A stretch of DNA of 64,000 nt from Toxonevra muliebris (GCA_963691655.1 OY829327.1:69266079-69330078), one strand, 5' to 3'. Positions 12,094 to 23,850 are shown, counted from the stretch's first letter. A program made the numbers and translations. The notes: a model not told the origin generated them from the sequence alone.

Positions 12094-13070
12094 GCATACG
12101 GGACCCATGGCGTCAGCAACGCAGCCTCAACGAACGTGATTTATTAAGTGTAAGCAATTCATATTCCTCGAGCGATTATCGGCTTACGAACACCAATCGT
12201 CTTTACTCGTCAGCAGATCGTGATCGTTACGATTTGCATCGTGAACGTCTCGAACAATATCCACTCACACGAACGGCACGATTAGATGTGCAGCAGCGTA
12301 ATTCGTTTAATCGAACAAATCACGATCGGAAAAGTGGTGTTGGTAATAATAGTATAGGCACAGGTACGACGACATCAACTGGTGGAATATATACACGACG
12401 TGCACCACCATTAGCCACTGCTACCGCAGCAGTGGGTGGCGGCGGTAGTAGTAGCAGCAGCGCTGGCAGCTATAATCATCATCAACAGCATCCACAAATT
12501 TTTATCGGCGATAAGCCGTTCAGTTTAGCCTATGATCGTTACGGCGTATCGGCGTCATCCGCTTCCGCACTGGCGTCGTCATCTGCAATTGTTAGTGGTA
12601 GTAGTGAAGAAGGAGAACGTGAGCGTGAACGTGGTGGTAGTCTTGGCCGTGAACGAAGTGCAATGATTGATTCCTATTGGGACGAAACAGCTGGCACTGT
12701 AGGCTCAATATCATCGAGCACTGCTCAAGACTCACGCCGCTACACTGAACGTAGAATAAAGAAGACTGTACGTTTTGATGGGCACGATGATCCCTTAATA
12801 CCGACTATAACAATGCTGCCACCAGTCACAACAATTTTACCCTCAACAGCTGTCGATGTGGGGGTGGCAACAATTTTGACCAGCGCTAAATTAAGCGCCA
12901 ACAACACTGCCAACAATTTTGGCGTCGGTTCCATCACTGACCCAGCCGACTGGGCACGTTGGGATGCTGAACGTCAGGGTAGCCAAGACTCGGCTACAAA
13001 GGATTCAGGAATCGATACTAGCAGCACATTCACCAGCAGTGAGGATTCAAATCGTGGCGAGGGGCCAAAG
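12094..13070 (+). CDS. Rim: Rim linker exon before PDZ (325 codons)
   Basis: The acceptor is ttcctgcag at 12085-12093 and the donor aaag|gtagtg at 13071. The exon starts with the last two bases of a codon and ends in phase 0. It encodes IRDPWRQQRSLNERD, a Ser/Tyr/Arg-rich stretch, Gly/Ser/Ala runs, an ERERERGG tract, then YTERRIKKTVRFDGHDDP (near 12740-12790), and ends KDSGIDTSSTFTSSEDS...GPK. This is the mostly disordered segment between zinc finger and PDZ in RIM. KKTVRF (12759-12776) fits the RVxF docking pattern for protein phosphatase 1, which is an inference. The open frame continues 60 bases past the donor to a stop at about 13130, so retention would truncate the protein before PDZ. 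Confidence 0.88.
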
Positions 13071-13260
13071 GTAGTGTTCAATGCGGCTGTTGTTAATCCA
13101 TGTTGTCTAGTGTCTGTCGTCCTCTTTTGAACGACAACTTTATCCTTTAACTATTTATAACTTTCGAGTCCCCATAATCGCACCCTTTTTACACGTAATA
13201 TGTGTTACCTGTAAACTAACGAACGAACGAATGATTGATCCTGAGCAAAAAAATGCTCTA

Positions 13261-13280
13261 TCTCTCTCTCTCTCTCTCTC
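13261..13280. repeat. (TC)n microsatellite
   Basis: Twenty bases of TC dinucleotide, 190 bases after the first Rim linker exon. Confidence 0.95.
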
Positions 13281-14039
13281 TGTCTATCTGAATCCTTATT
13301 TTATTCTTTGTTGAAATGTTGTGAAGCAAAATGAAAACTTGAACGCTCTTTTGATTTGTTGTTTGTTTGTTTGTATGTTTGCTGTTCTGTTTAAGCTTTA
13401 ACAAGAAGATAAATATATCATTTAAATATTATGGTTGTGTTAGTGAATTTACATACATAATAAATTTCTCATTTTGAAGGTACAAACTGAAATAGTCTAT
13501 TCTTTATTTGGTTTTATTATTTATTTTACATTCAAATTGTAAGTAATTAATTAAAGATTTAAAAAAAAAACATTAATTATTTATTTTCCCACAATACCCT
13601 TTTCATACCCTTACCACATATAAATATTTCATAATTTTCTATTGAAACCAGAACACTCCCGAAAACACTATTTTTCGTAGACACTAACACATATACAAAA
13701 ATATTTACATGTTGCATGTGCAACTAATTGTTGAGTGTTTTTTGTTGTAAATAAGCAATATTCTTTATTATATGTTGTTGCACCGCTTTTCTTTCTGCAG
13801 GCTTTCTTTATTTCCTCCTAAGCATGACTGTATATACAAGTGTATTAGAAATGCTTTCACATATATATATTCTTTAAAGTTTTCGACTTACATATGGATA
13901 TTCTAGTGAAGAAAAATATTAATTCAACAATAGCTTTTTATTATTGAAAATGTTAATTAGATTGCCTATCATGAAAATTAGTTGGAATAAATTGTTGATC
14001 AAAACCTTATTACTGATCACTGAGATGATTTAAATTGTG

Positions 14040-14330
14040 TTCAAGGGTGAATTTGCACAAGGCTTGGAAGTTTAGCTAATCATTGTTCCCGCCAATTTCG
14101 CAATATCCGGGAATCCAACACAGTTTAAATTACGGCGCTAGTTAATGTGAGGTGAAGCAACTTAATACTTGACTGCTTTGGAACTTATTACGTATCATAT
14201 CTAGTGCTTTGATTGTTGCCTGGCTGTCCCCAAAGATAATGTTCGTTGAAGCATCAAGTCATCTTTGTGATTAAGTCAATAGCAAGGATTTCTGCTTGGT
14301 TTGTTGGTTACGGCGGCTGATCCACAACAA
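14040..14330 (-). pseudogene. Non-LTR retrotransposon RNase H fragment, decayed
   Basis: Read on the minus strand with frame breaks, the segments QAEILAIDLIT, NIIFGDSQATIKAL and LCWIPGYCEIGGN appear in the order expected for the RNase H domain of a Jockey/I/LOA-class non-LTR element (the DSQA and W(V/I)PGH...GN blocks). The usual His in PGH reads as Tyr. Stops and gaps show it is dead. It faces the plus-strand fragment 0.8 kb away. Confidence 0.65.
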
Positions 14331-14999
14331 AGCTGTTGTGGGCCACAATTTGCGCTATGGCCAATTCCTTACTGAACCTTGAAATAATTGAGGTCCGAAC
14401 TAAACTCACGCCATAAATTCTAGGTATCCAAGCGGATTCTTCGGACTTAATGCCAAACAATTAGCAAGTTATGAAAGAAATACCTTTCCAAAAATCTATT
14501 TGATTGAAAGACAATGAAGTCATCTGGAAGTTTGTAAGGCTATTTTTAGTGCATTGCAAAAAATCACAGATTATGAATATTGGACCCGTCAGTGTAATAC
14601 TGAAGATCGTAGCAGAAAAAAATTACGTTATCTTTTCATTGTTATTTCCTGCGTAGAATGGATAAAAAGTTCTAACTACTATTACTTTAGAAATTATGTA
14701 CTCTGTTGCAACTGTTTTTGATTTTCACTATGTTTTAAGTGCCTACAGTTTTTACTCTGACTGGAAATCAATAACTTGCTCGGTTCATTTTTCATCGCTG
14801 ATCATTGCATTTCATAATCTCTCAAGGAGATAGTTTCTCAAGCACTTTCAATGACTACTTGATATTTTTTGTTTTGTACTTATTTCTTCAAGCAACTTTT
14901 GGGAAATGAACTGATTTCCTTCTTTTCAAATCTGGCAGAGTATAGCGCTGCCATCATATTATCATCTACCCAAAAAAGACGGTACTGAATCCGGTTGGT

Positions 15000-15700
15000 C
15001 CTTGGACGATGACACCAAGTACTCTTTTTTCCACTGGACAGATGGCGATAGTCTTCTTAACGGAGGTTTTCTCTATCCTGGACGTGGTGAGCTGAATAAT
15101 TGAGAGAAGATGGCGTGGGAAGTGTAACTACATTTGCAGTGACTCTTTCCAACCCTATCACCTCTTCAAAATTGCTCAGCGAGTGTTAGGCAAAATTGAA
15201 TAATGTTACAAGACACAACAAGTTATGCCTTATATGGGTCCCATGGCACTGTGGTATTGCAAGGAATGAGCTAGCTAATAAGCTAGCTAAACCAGGTTCT
15301 ACGATTCCATCATGGGGTCTGGAACCTTTTCTTGGCGTAAGCTCTGGGGAGGCCATGCTTTGGATTAATGACTTTGTAGATTCTATCCATAGAGAAAGAT
15401 TGTCCGAGCTTAACTCCTGCAGAACCGCAAAGTGCTTCGTGAGAAAACCTTATAGGAAATCAGCGGAATTTCTTCTGAAACTGAGAAGAAAGAACCTGAG
15501 ATTACTGGTGGGTGTCGTCTTAGGACACAACACATGTGGTCAGCATATGATTAATATGGGCGTCACCACCGATCCAACCTGCCGATCGCGTCTTGCGGAT
15601 GACGATACTACAGAACATTATCTTTGTAACTGGCCAGCGTTCGTGAGGATAAGATTAAGGCTGTTGGGTAGTAATGTCTTGATACTATTGTAATATCCAT
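15000..15700 (+). pseudogene. Non-LTR retrotransposon RNase H and 3' end, decayed
   Basis: A 165-codon open stretch (15196-15693) reads HNKLCLIWVPWHCGIARNEL.NKLA, then LRRKNLRLLVGVVLGHNTC, then a degenerate zinc knuckle-like CRSRLADDDTTEHYLCNWPAF. This is the RNase H C-terminus plus the trailing domain of insect LOA/Jockey/I-type elements. Just upstream (about 15140-15195) a shifted frame still shows CSDS, the DSQA block. The PGH motif reads PWH, and the frame is broken upstream. No reverse transcriptase is visible. Confidence 0.75.
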
Positions 15701-17099
15701 ACTATTCCTCTTCCTGAAACAAAGAAGTTCGGGGTTGAGAGATCTTAGGCTTTCCTTCTTCTCATACTCCTCTCACAATTTTTTCCTGTCTCTCTACTCC
15801 TTGAGACTGAGTGCCAGCCCACTCTCAACTCTAACTCTAACCCAAAAAAGAAATATGAAATGGAATAGTTAAACTTTATTTCATTTGCCGGGGTTTTGTA
15901 ATCGCAAAATTCATCAATTAAATATAGTACCGAATGGGACTTTCCAGTCAAATTAAAAATAATTTTTTAAAGGTGATAATTTCAGCAAATAAATGTATTT
16001 CTTTTGCAAAACTACCATTTGGTTTCCTTTGTTTTAGTACAAAATTAGGTACAAAGAGATTTCGCCCCAAAAAATATTTTTCGTTCCGATCGAAAACCTT
16101 TGGAAAGAAAGAATTGAAAGTACAAGACGAAAAGTAATTCCTAGTCCCCATATCTGAGCTGGTAACTGAGGACGGGTTAAGATTGAAGAATTGAGGTCTT
16201 AAATTATGCACACTTTCTTACCACTTCGACGTAGGTTCTCCCCAACATAAAACACATTTGTATAAACCCTTCACTATTGTCAAATATTCACTATTTACTT
16301 GCATCCTAAAGAAATGCACTTATGTAGCTCTTATGTTTTAGTATTAATTAAATTTTCTCTATAGTTGATTTAGTTTGTTTGTTTGTTGTCTGCACAACTT
16401 TATTGCTTTGCCATTAACATTAAACTCTGTGTATAAATTTATTTATTTAGCATTGCTTTATATTTGAGATACCTACTTCTTTTTTAAGAGTTTACAATGT
16501 GTGTGTTCTCATTACTTTGAAAATGACTAGTGAAATGAGGATTGAATTTGTCTTCTTTAAACTAACTAAACTAACGAAATTGTAAAATTTAATGATAGAA
16601 GAAACTTTATACTATGCTTTAAATTTATTCTACGCGCAACTACTTATGAAACGATACTATAAACTTATATTTACATATCCAATTGTATATGCATATATAT
16701 AATATAAGTAACTATTAATTGTATTATAATTTTATTATCTATTACAACTACATAAATAATTACATACATATATTATTATATGTGTATATGAAACTATATT
16801 TAATAATTATTTATAAAGAAAAAAAAATTTGATAAACTTTGTGAAATACGATTTTAAATTTTAAAAATAATTTTCCATTTACCATATATGCGTTACTCCA
16901 CACTCCATCACTTTGTTACCTTCTCCTATCCATACGACATGTAAAACGTCACACGTGAAACATTCCATGCGCACGCACATCCAACATCCACGACACCCAC
17001 GATAAACAAAAATTTGAACCTACCATGTACCAAAAATTGAACCAAATCAAATCAAACCAAACAAAACCAAAATCAAAAAAAAAAAAAAATAATCAATAG

Positions 17100-17358
17100 C
17101 ATCCTGTTAATTGGCAAATATCCGCTGATAATAACCGCATGATTGGTCATATGATATTACGAAAATACTACGATGGGGAGGATATTCTAGGCTTAAAAGT
17201 TATAGGCGGTCAACCGCTGGTGACATTCAACAGTGGTTATGCCAGCAGCGGTAGCACTAGCAGCAGCGGTTTTGGTAGCATCAGCGGTAGTTGTGGTGCT
17301 ATTGTGGAAAAAGTGAAACGCGGTTCAGTGGCCGATCTTGAAGGACATATACGACCAG
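17100..17358 (+). CDS. Rim: Rim exon, first half of PDZ domain
   Basis: The exon begins in phase 0 with HPVNWQISADNNRMIGHMIL, the segment that leads into the PDZ domain in RIM (vertebrate HPMTWQPS.DG..LIGR.LL). The carboxylate-binding loop is LGLKVIGG. A Ser/Gly-rich loop follows (SSGSTSSSGFGSISGS), then CGAIVEKVKRGSVADLEGHIRPG. The donor is ccag|gtaaac at 17359. RIM PDZ binds C-terminal peptides of voltage-gated Ca2+ channels and ELKS/Bruchpilot-type partners. The Ser/Gly loop is longer than in vertebrate RIM. Confidence 0.95.
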
Positions 17359-17541
17359 GTAAACAAACTGCTCCTACTAATATCTACTCCATAGAACATT
17401 TTCTCCTCATTCATTCCATTTTTGCACTTATGTCAATCAGTCAGTCATTTACTCTACATATTCATCACTCACTTACTCCGTCCTTCTTTTCTTCTCTCTC
17501 TCTTTATATATCTTTCTTATTCACATTCACATATCTCTCAG
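17359..17541. other. Short Rim intron, frame-preserving and stop-free
   Basis: The intron is 183 bases, a multiple of three, and has no stop in the host frame, so the two PDZ exons look like one continuous frame. Its bases are pyrimidine-rich (tctctctctc near 17495) and its translation is hydrophobic, FLLIHSIFALMSISQ and onwards. Splicing restores RPG|DEIIEWNG, a conserved PDZ junction, so it is an intron and not coding. Confidence 0.9.
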
Positions 17542-17820
17542 GCGATGAAATTATCGAATGGAATGGTCAAACTCTACATAATAAAACCGCTGACGAAGTA
17601 TACGATATTATCGATGAAAGTCGTTTAGACGCTCAAGTGGAATTAATCGTTTCGCGTTCGTTGGCACCAAGCGGCGCCGGTGGTAGTAGTGGTGCTGCTG
17701 GTGCTGGTCGAAGAGGAGCAAGTAATTCCTCTGCCAACATTGCGAATAGTAACATTATCGCAAGCAATATTGCTGGCAGCGCTGTTGTCAGCAGTGGCGG
17801 TCGTTATTTACAACGAAAAG
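17542..17820 (+). CDS. Rim: Rim exon, second half of PDZ domain
   Basis: The exon starts after ctctcag and completes a Gly codon. It encodes DEIIEWNGQTLHNKTADEVY, DIIDESRLDAQVELIVSR (PDZ beta4 to beta6 with helix 2), then a Gly/Ala/Ser-rich tail with NSSANIANSNIIASN and RYLQRK. The WNG and EVYDII blocks match vertebrate RIM (EWNGRLLQ...EEVYNII). The donor is aaag|gtattc at 17821, leaving one base in phase 1. Confidence 0.95.
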
Positions 17821-19059
17821 GTATTCTATTTTTTTTTTAATTTAAAAATAGTTACTGCTTCTTGGACCTATCTTTAGTTATTGATCTAAGTTAGGGTTTA
17901 GTAATACAGGCGTTGACATTTTTTTTATATTCCCATTTCAAGATGTCGCTCATTAGATTCATTCACATGTCATTGTTCTGTCATTCTTGTCAAGTTCTGT
18001 ACGTATTATTATTAAATAGAAACTCCAATTTTTTATATAAACGAGTGTTGCAATTTTTTCAAAATACATAAGTTTCTTGATTTTGAAATGTAATTTCCTC
18101 TATTTTAGTCTTACTCTGATGAAAATGTTTATGAAATTACTTAAAACCAATTAGTTTTTATAAAAACATCTTGAAGAAGGATAAATCCATGTCAAGAATA
18201 AAATAGAGGAAAGAGAAGTAGTTGGAAAAATGTTGGCGAAATTTGCTATGCATTTATTTTTGTTCCTGCTTATTCCACAACCGTCATTGAAATTAACCCG
18301 AACTCTCCTAGCATGTCCATATGTCCTTATCTAAGAAACTTGCTTATAGATCACAGCCAAAAGTTAAATTTACGTTACTTAGGACTAGTTTAATAAGTTA
18401 AATTCTGCGAGAACTCGGGTTAAAAAGCTTTTGTGATAGAAACTGTCTAAAAATATAGAATTGTAATCTTCTGAAAAATTTTATATGACTAAAAAATTCA
18501 ATGTTTATTAGGAATTATATTACAAAAACATGAAGCTGGCTATAATATGAAAATGAGAACTTGAAACTCATTTACATAGTCTTATAGAAAGTGATGCTTG
18601 AACCAATTTTCGTAGTGATGAGTAATGCTCACACATTTTAAAAGAAAATATAATTCTTGGCATCACATTTGGACTTAAAACTTTTTATTTCCGGAAACTG
18701 GAATAATTGATTAAGAACACAGTGCAATAGTTATGCAAATGACTAATAAATTCATTTTTACAGATAATTATCCGTAAAATTATAATTTTGGTTACAGATT
18801 CCAACTCTCTAGTCTGATTTCTCTGTGACATCTGGGATTCTCGGACATCGAAACATTGTTTTTAGCGAGCTATTAAAGGATAAATAAAAATCTAAAAAGC
18901 AACTTTTTCAATAACAGCTCCGATTTTGCTCATAAAGTTGAAAAAAAAATACAAAATTTGGATAGAAATAAGGGGCCCAAAAGGAGTTTTCAAATTTTTT
19001 AAATACAAATTTTGAAAAAATATTGGGAGATACTACTCAAATTACACTGTTCGAAAATC

Positions 19060-19205
19060 AAATGACAAGGTTCCGAAAGTGGATTCTGATAGAACTCAGA
19101 ACTAAACGGGTCTCGACGTTTTAAAAGTTTACATCTAATTTTTGTTTTAAGCGGATCTAAATTTTTCCCATTTCTGTCAAATTGAGTACAACTGGTCGGC
19201 AAGGT
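19060..19205. repeat. Dispersed repeat A, copy 1
   Basis: It shares caaggttc.gaaagtgga, ctgatagaa, acgttttaaaagt.tac and ttgcccatttct-type blocks with 25677-25815, same orientation, by eye comparison. It is not coding on either strand beyond short chance frames. It is probably an unclassified transposon fragment. Confidence 0.6.
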
Positions 19206-19516
19206 CCTGGGGCTAGGTAACTGGGGCTATTTTTTTGCGGAAGAAATCTCTTTATGAAAAAACAAATATCAAAAGAGAACCAAACTGCTCGTTGGCGTTT
19301 GTTTTTTTATTTGTGTATGCAGATAATTCGTTAGATAATTCTGAGAGATGCCATTACTCATGTCTTCTCTCTCTCATTTATTATTTACTCCCGCTTAAGC
19401 AATGATTTTTTCAACGATGAATGCAATGCTTTGTTCAATGAGCGAATTTTAAAAAACTTCTGACGCTAATATTTTGGAATTAGCTTAACTGAATTTAAAT
19501 CTGATAATTTTTGGCT

Positions 19517-19619
19517 AACCTACTCGTTAAGCTCTTTAAATTGATATATAATATGATATCGTAGCACTTCTGGATCTTCTGGAATAAAATTGTAGTTACA
19601 CTAATAAATGTATAGATTA
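19517..19619. repeat. Dispersed repeat C, copy 1
   Basis: Near identity to the reverse complement of 63900-64000. Shared stretches include aagctctttaaattgatat, cacttctggatcttctgga and actaataaatgtatagatta. It ends at 19619 with atagatta, the same octamer that flanks the hAT insertion near the window end. Confidence 0.75.
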
Positions 19620-20409
19620 ACCATAAGACAACTTGTATATTTTGCATACTCAATTGTTTGTGTGTTCCGAAATTTCCCAGTGGGCAAAATCTTCGTAAAT
19701 GATATCGTTTACGAGAGTTTTGAGAGCAAAACTATCGCGACCGGATCCGAAAACGATACGAAAACGAATCATATGTCGCTCAGTTTATGGAAGCAAATGT
19801 TTCGTTTACGACATTCGCAACAGATATCGTTGGCGAACCTTTTGCGAGGAGCTTTTTTACGAATTTTGAAGCGAATGTTCATGCAACGCTCATATTTTTG
19901 ACCGCAAAACGCTCGTTTCTGAACCCGCGCTTATTTCTTCAACGGTGTATTAACCCTTTGGTTCCTTCCATCATAATGCGATTTATGGATTTTTATCTAA
20001 ATTGCCATTGCAACGGTGTTCTTCTCATGATTTAGGTACGAGCAAGTGAAAAAAAACTGAAGTGAAAAACTAATAATTTCATTGAAAAAAATTTACCAGT
20101 ATATTTAAAATAGAATTTTTTTTATTCATTATAAAAAATTGATTTTTTTATTTATTCTAAAACTAAATCTAACTAAGGGTTTCTGGTATTCAGTGATATA
20201 TCGTAACATTAAAATTATATGAGAAAATTTGTTTTAAAATGTATTAATCCTTACTTTTAAATGGGTTGTAATTGCATTTGTGTTGAAATAGCAAAAACCT
20301 CCATAAGGGAGGAGCGAAAGGATCGAATATACCGTTGAAGATATAAGTGCTTAATTTAGTTAACCATTTAATGTTGATTTTCGCATGTGAAATATATTTT
20401 TAATTTAAA

Positions 20410-20640
20410 AAATACTTTTAAAGACACATTTGTTCACAGAGATGGGAATTTAAAACATTTTTGAAATTTGTTAACAAATTTTGTTGTTCAGTGACCTAGA
20501 GGAGAATTTTATGAATAGCATATTTCGAGAGCTTATTAACCCTCTATAGGTCAAAAAAGTGATTTCTTCCAAACAGGGGAAAAAGACCCATAAAAGAGGG
20601 AACGAAAAATTCTACCATAAATTATAGAATACACAACAAC
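20410..20640. repeat. Dispersed repeat B, copy 1
   Basis: It matches the reverse complement of 25865-26150 at aatacttttaaagacaca, ttttgttgttcagtgacct, attaaccctctat and ggtcaaaaaag. The AT-rich stretches between these blocks have diverged. A TTAACCCT motif sits inside both copies, so this may be part of a piggyBac-like family, but I could not set ends. Confidence 0.6.
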
Positions 20641-20675
20641 CTTAGAAGCAAAATTAACAAATTGGTTTATGATTT

Positions 20676-21467
20676 ATTATACGTAGTGTTGATTCGATAC
20701 CCATATAGTATCGATACTTTTACTCATTACTTGTATCGAATAAAAGTATCGATTCTACCGATAATATCGGAAAAAAGTATCGAATATGTACTTGTATCGA
20801 GTACTCGTTTAAAGAGACAAATTATGCTTCTTTTTAAGTGGCGTCGAGGAACACATTCAGGCCAGAACGGCCCATTGTGATACCACATGGTTGAGCCAAC
20901 AGTTAACACTACTCAACAAAGTTTTTCGCCAATAAATCATGGTTTTGAGATATTTCCACTGGAAACACGTGAATCACATAGAAATGACGTTAATTTAATT
21001 TAGCAAATCGCAAGAAAATTTATAATAGAAAGGAAATTAATCAACAGATTAAAGCTTGTTAAAAATGTTTTATTTTAATGAAAAGGTTTCAATAAACATT
21101 ATGTTCTACATGCATGGCCGGAAATATTTTATAGAACTTCAATACTGTACAGAAATATTATCATACATTGAAATATTGCAATATGGACTGAAATATTTTG
21201 AATAATTCTGCAGTAGCATTTTAAAATATATTATTGATTGCTGTAAAATATTGTAAAATGATCCACAATTTTAATATTGTATAGCAATATTTCAGTTTTT
21301 TAAATAAATATTTTCCAAAAGTATCGAGTATCCGATACTGACCCTTTTTTCCGATACCAAGTAAAATACTTATGTTATAGCATCGAGTAAAAAAAGTTCT
21401 TGAATCGAATGAAAAGTATCGAGTGTTTACTTGTATTTACTTGTATCGAATCATCACTAATTATACC
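20676..21467. mobile_element. hAT-type MITE with TATCGA-rich ends and 8-bp target duplication
   Basis: The element is 20684-21459. Its ends are tagtgttgattcgatac on the left and the inverted form of tagtgatgattcgatac on the right. Flanking octamers are attatacg (20676-20683) and attatacc (21460-21467), a 7/8 match, as expected for hAT insertion. Both subterminal regions contain many copies of gtatcga/tcgatac, the kind of repeated motif that hAT transposases bind. No transposase is encoded. Confidence 0.85.
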
Positions 21468-23027
21468 TACTTAACTTTTTAGAAATGGGCCAATTTCAGG
21501 CACGCATAAAACAAAAACATTTAAAACTCCGAGACCCGTATAGTTTTTTTTTTAGAAATTTAATGAGAATCAATGAGATTTTTTTTTTATTTTTTTTATA
21601 ATAAATCTTGCATTGTTTTTATTTCTAAATTTTATAAATGGTGAAAAATTGCTGGATTTTCGTTTCACTTGAACACTTTTGTATGGTGTTAATTTATACT
21701 AGTGAACATTTATTTCCAAAAATGTTTTCCATTACATATAACTTAAATTAGGCTCTTTCCCCGATTAAGACTAGGTATAAACGTTTAGAGAATAAGTAGG
21801 ATTCCTCCGTATGAGATAAGTAAGTAACTGAGTTTGTGTACAAATTCTCCCAAAGTATTTAAATAAATTAGAATAAAAAAATAATGAAATTGATAAAATG
21901 AAAAAGCTTCAAATTAAATTATATTTTAATATACATGCAATTATGCAGTTCTATTTCTGCCTTTTTTTCAAACAACCAAAAAACACTCCTTGGATCTACT
22001 ATTAGTTTTGAAAAACTATCGAAAAAGTGTTGGAAATAAATATTGATGAACACAATGAGTACAAAACAATATTAAGTTTTAACAAGCAATAAATTTCTCG
22101 GGCCTGGATTTCGATGGACTAAATTAAGAAAAACAAGAGTTAAACGTTCGGAACGACATGCTATGTTTATAACACTTGGCCAAATACTGGTTACAGTTTT
22201 TGTTCGTGCATTTCTAAATCAAGGTTATACAGATGTTCATTGAGATTTTAAAGATTAATACATTTTATCAACCGATTAAGTTGATTCCATGATGCTTGGA
22301 TTATTAAGTAAACACAAAGCTATCATAAACCAAAGCCATTTTCTTTTGCTGAAAAAACGCTTTAAAGCCCGTGATGCCTTAAAGCTTGCTTTATCTCTTT
22401 TTATGCGACATTATTGTAGAAATCGTTGTTCATCTCTCCTTTCAGTGCTACGTACGCAACAAAGAAGGTTGACGAAGAAAAGAGGTTTTGTCGTTTAAAA
22501 AAATAAGGAAATATATTAAAATTTTGAAAATAAAAAAGTCAACCATATGCTGTTAGGTCCAAGCAATTTTTTTCTATGTGTCGAATTTGGCCAGTGTCAT
22601 TTACATACGATTCTTCGGACTCAATTCAGAATCAAATGAAATATCAATTTTTTAATACCTACAAGTAAAAATTTAAATATCTAAGCTACTAAGTGTAGAA
22701 CTTCTTGGAAATTTCATTTGTTTTATTTTACTTTGTTGTATGAAACGAAATTCATCTTATGCTAGTTGTTCAGCTGATATTTGTAGGTATATTATTGGTT
22801 AATTTAACACATAACCGTGAATCATTATTAAAATAGCAAAAAGATTTAAAATACTGTGTATGTCTAATAATGAAAATGTGAATAGGAATGAGCGTCTTGA
22901 ATTTACACATTTCTCAAAATAATAAGCTTAATATGATTTGATATATGTATATCTTTCAATCGATGATAATTTCTGTAATGCAAAAATATATATATATTTT
23001 TTCTATTCACTTTTTATTACCTCGCAG

Positions 23028-23509
23028 CAACCGCTGTCGATGCAATCGAAATACAGCGTGACAAACCGAGCGTATTGATAACATCGCCCGGTTCACCGGA
23101 TCTTCATGCAACCGGTGGGGGAACGCACTCATTGAGACCAACGAATGTGCAGCAACGCACATACGGAAGCAGCGGACCACATATACACCAACAACAACAG
23201 CAGTCACAACACCAACTCCAACAACAACAACAGCGTCTGGGACCAACCGCGACAAGCGCAAACTTATCAAATTCACAAACAACAACGACGGCGGGCCATC
23301 ATCATCATCATTGCCATCAGCCAACACCGCCATCGCATACGCATCCACATGGTGCCAGTTTGGCGCATGCGCTACCGATGACCGTCGAAGGTCGGCTGCA
23401 GCTAAAATTGGGCTACGATCAGAATACGCTGCAGCTGATAGTGACGATAGTATGCGCGACCGGATTATCATTACGACAAAATGGTGCAGCGCGAAATCCT
23501 TATGCAAAA
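23028..23509 (+). CDS. Rim: Rim exon, linker and start of C2A
   Basis: The acceptor is ctcgcag (23021-23027). The exon reads ATAVDAIEIQRDKPSVLITS, PGSPDLHATGGG, then a Gln/His-rich low-complexity stretch (CAA and CAT runs), then EGRLQLKLGYDQNTLQLIVT and IVCATGLSLRQNGAARNPYAK. The last part is strands 1-3 of a C2 domain and matches RIM C2A (vertebrate GQLSVKLWYD...LIVNVLQATDLP). The loop-1 position that holds Ca2+-binding Asp in synaptotagmin reads NGAARNPYAK, without acid residues. The donor is caaa|gtaagt at 23510, phase 0. Confidence 0.93.
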
Positions 23510-23647
23510 GTAAGTGATTTTGATATTGATGATCAAATTAAAAAAAAATTAACGCCAATCTCTAAAGTGAAATCTCTATCTCTGAACACACTCTAAATAA
23601 TGTTCTCTTCCTTCCTCATGTAATGCGAATCACTTAAATGTGAGCAG
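23510..23647. other. Short Rim intron
   Basis: 138 bases between gtaagt and gagcag. It has an in-frame stop, so read-through would truncate in C2A. Confidence 0.9.
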
Positions 23648-23785
23648 GTGTTCCTTTTACCCGATCGTGGTACAAAATCCAAAAGACGCACCAAAACCTT
23701 CGCCAATTCATGTGAACCGCGTTGGGGTCAAACATTTGTTTATGTAGGTTTAAGACGTTGTGACTTAACTGGGCGTTTACTGGAG
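23648..23785 (+). CDS. Rim: Rim exon, middle of C2A
   Basis: 46 codons, phase 0 to 0: VFLLPDRGTKSKRRTKTFAN, SCEPRWGQTFVYVGLRRCDL, TGRLLE. The basic KSKRRTKT strand and the EP.W.QTFVY block match RIM C2A (vertebrate YFLPDRSDKSKRRTKT...EPKWNQTFVY). The donor is ggag|gtaagt. Confidence 0.95.
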
Positions 23786-23850
23786 GTAAGTCTCATAAAT
23801 TTCGCAATATTCTGATCGAGCAATTTCAAACTATTTCAATACTTATTTAG
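23786..23850. other. Very short Rim intron (65 bp)
   Basis: A minimal fly intron from gtaagt to acttatttag. Confidence 0.93.

Larger units (their letters stand above)
13071..17099. other. Rim intron with non-LTR retrotransposon fragments
   Basis: It contains a TC run (13261-13280), two oppositely oriented RNase H remnants (14040-14330 minus, 15000-15700 plus) and, from 16250 to 16860, very AT-rich sequence with TATATA-like runs. The acceptor for the next exon (17098-17099) follows an unusual A-rich tract with no clear pyrimidine run. Confidence 0.7.
17821..23027. other. 5.2-kb Rim intron with dispersed repeats and a hAT element
   Basis: Besides the hAT-type element at 20684-21459, three blocks recur elsewhere in the window: 19060-19205 (direct copy at 25677-25815), 20410-20640 (inverted copy at 25865-26150) and 19517-19619 (inverted copy at the window end, 63900-64000). 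I see no exon. The frame 22289-22498 (69 codons) is unrecognised. Confidence 0.65.

Noticed and set aside
17139..17840. One continuous 233-codon protein
   Set aside because: It reads through a 183-base intron; removing that intron restores the conserved PDZ sequence RPGDEIIEWNG.
23007..23507. 166-codon minus-strand frame opposite the C2A exon
   Set aside because: Antisense to a clear C2A-encoding exon; composition follows the CAA/CAT repeats.
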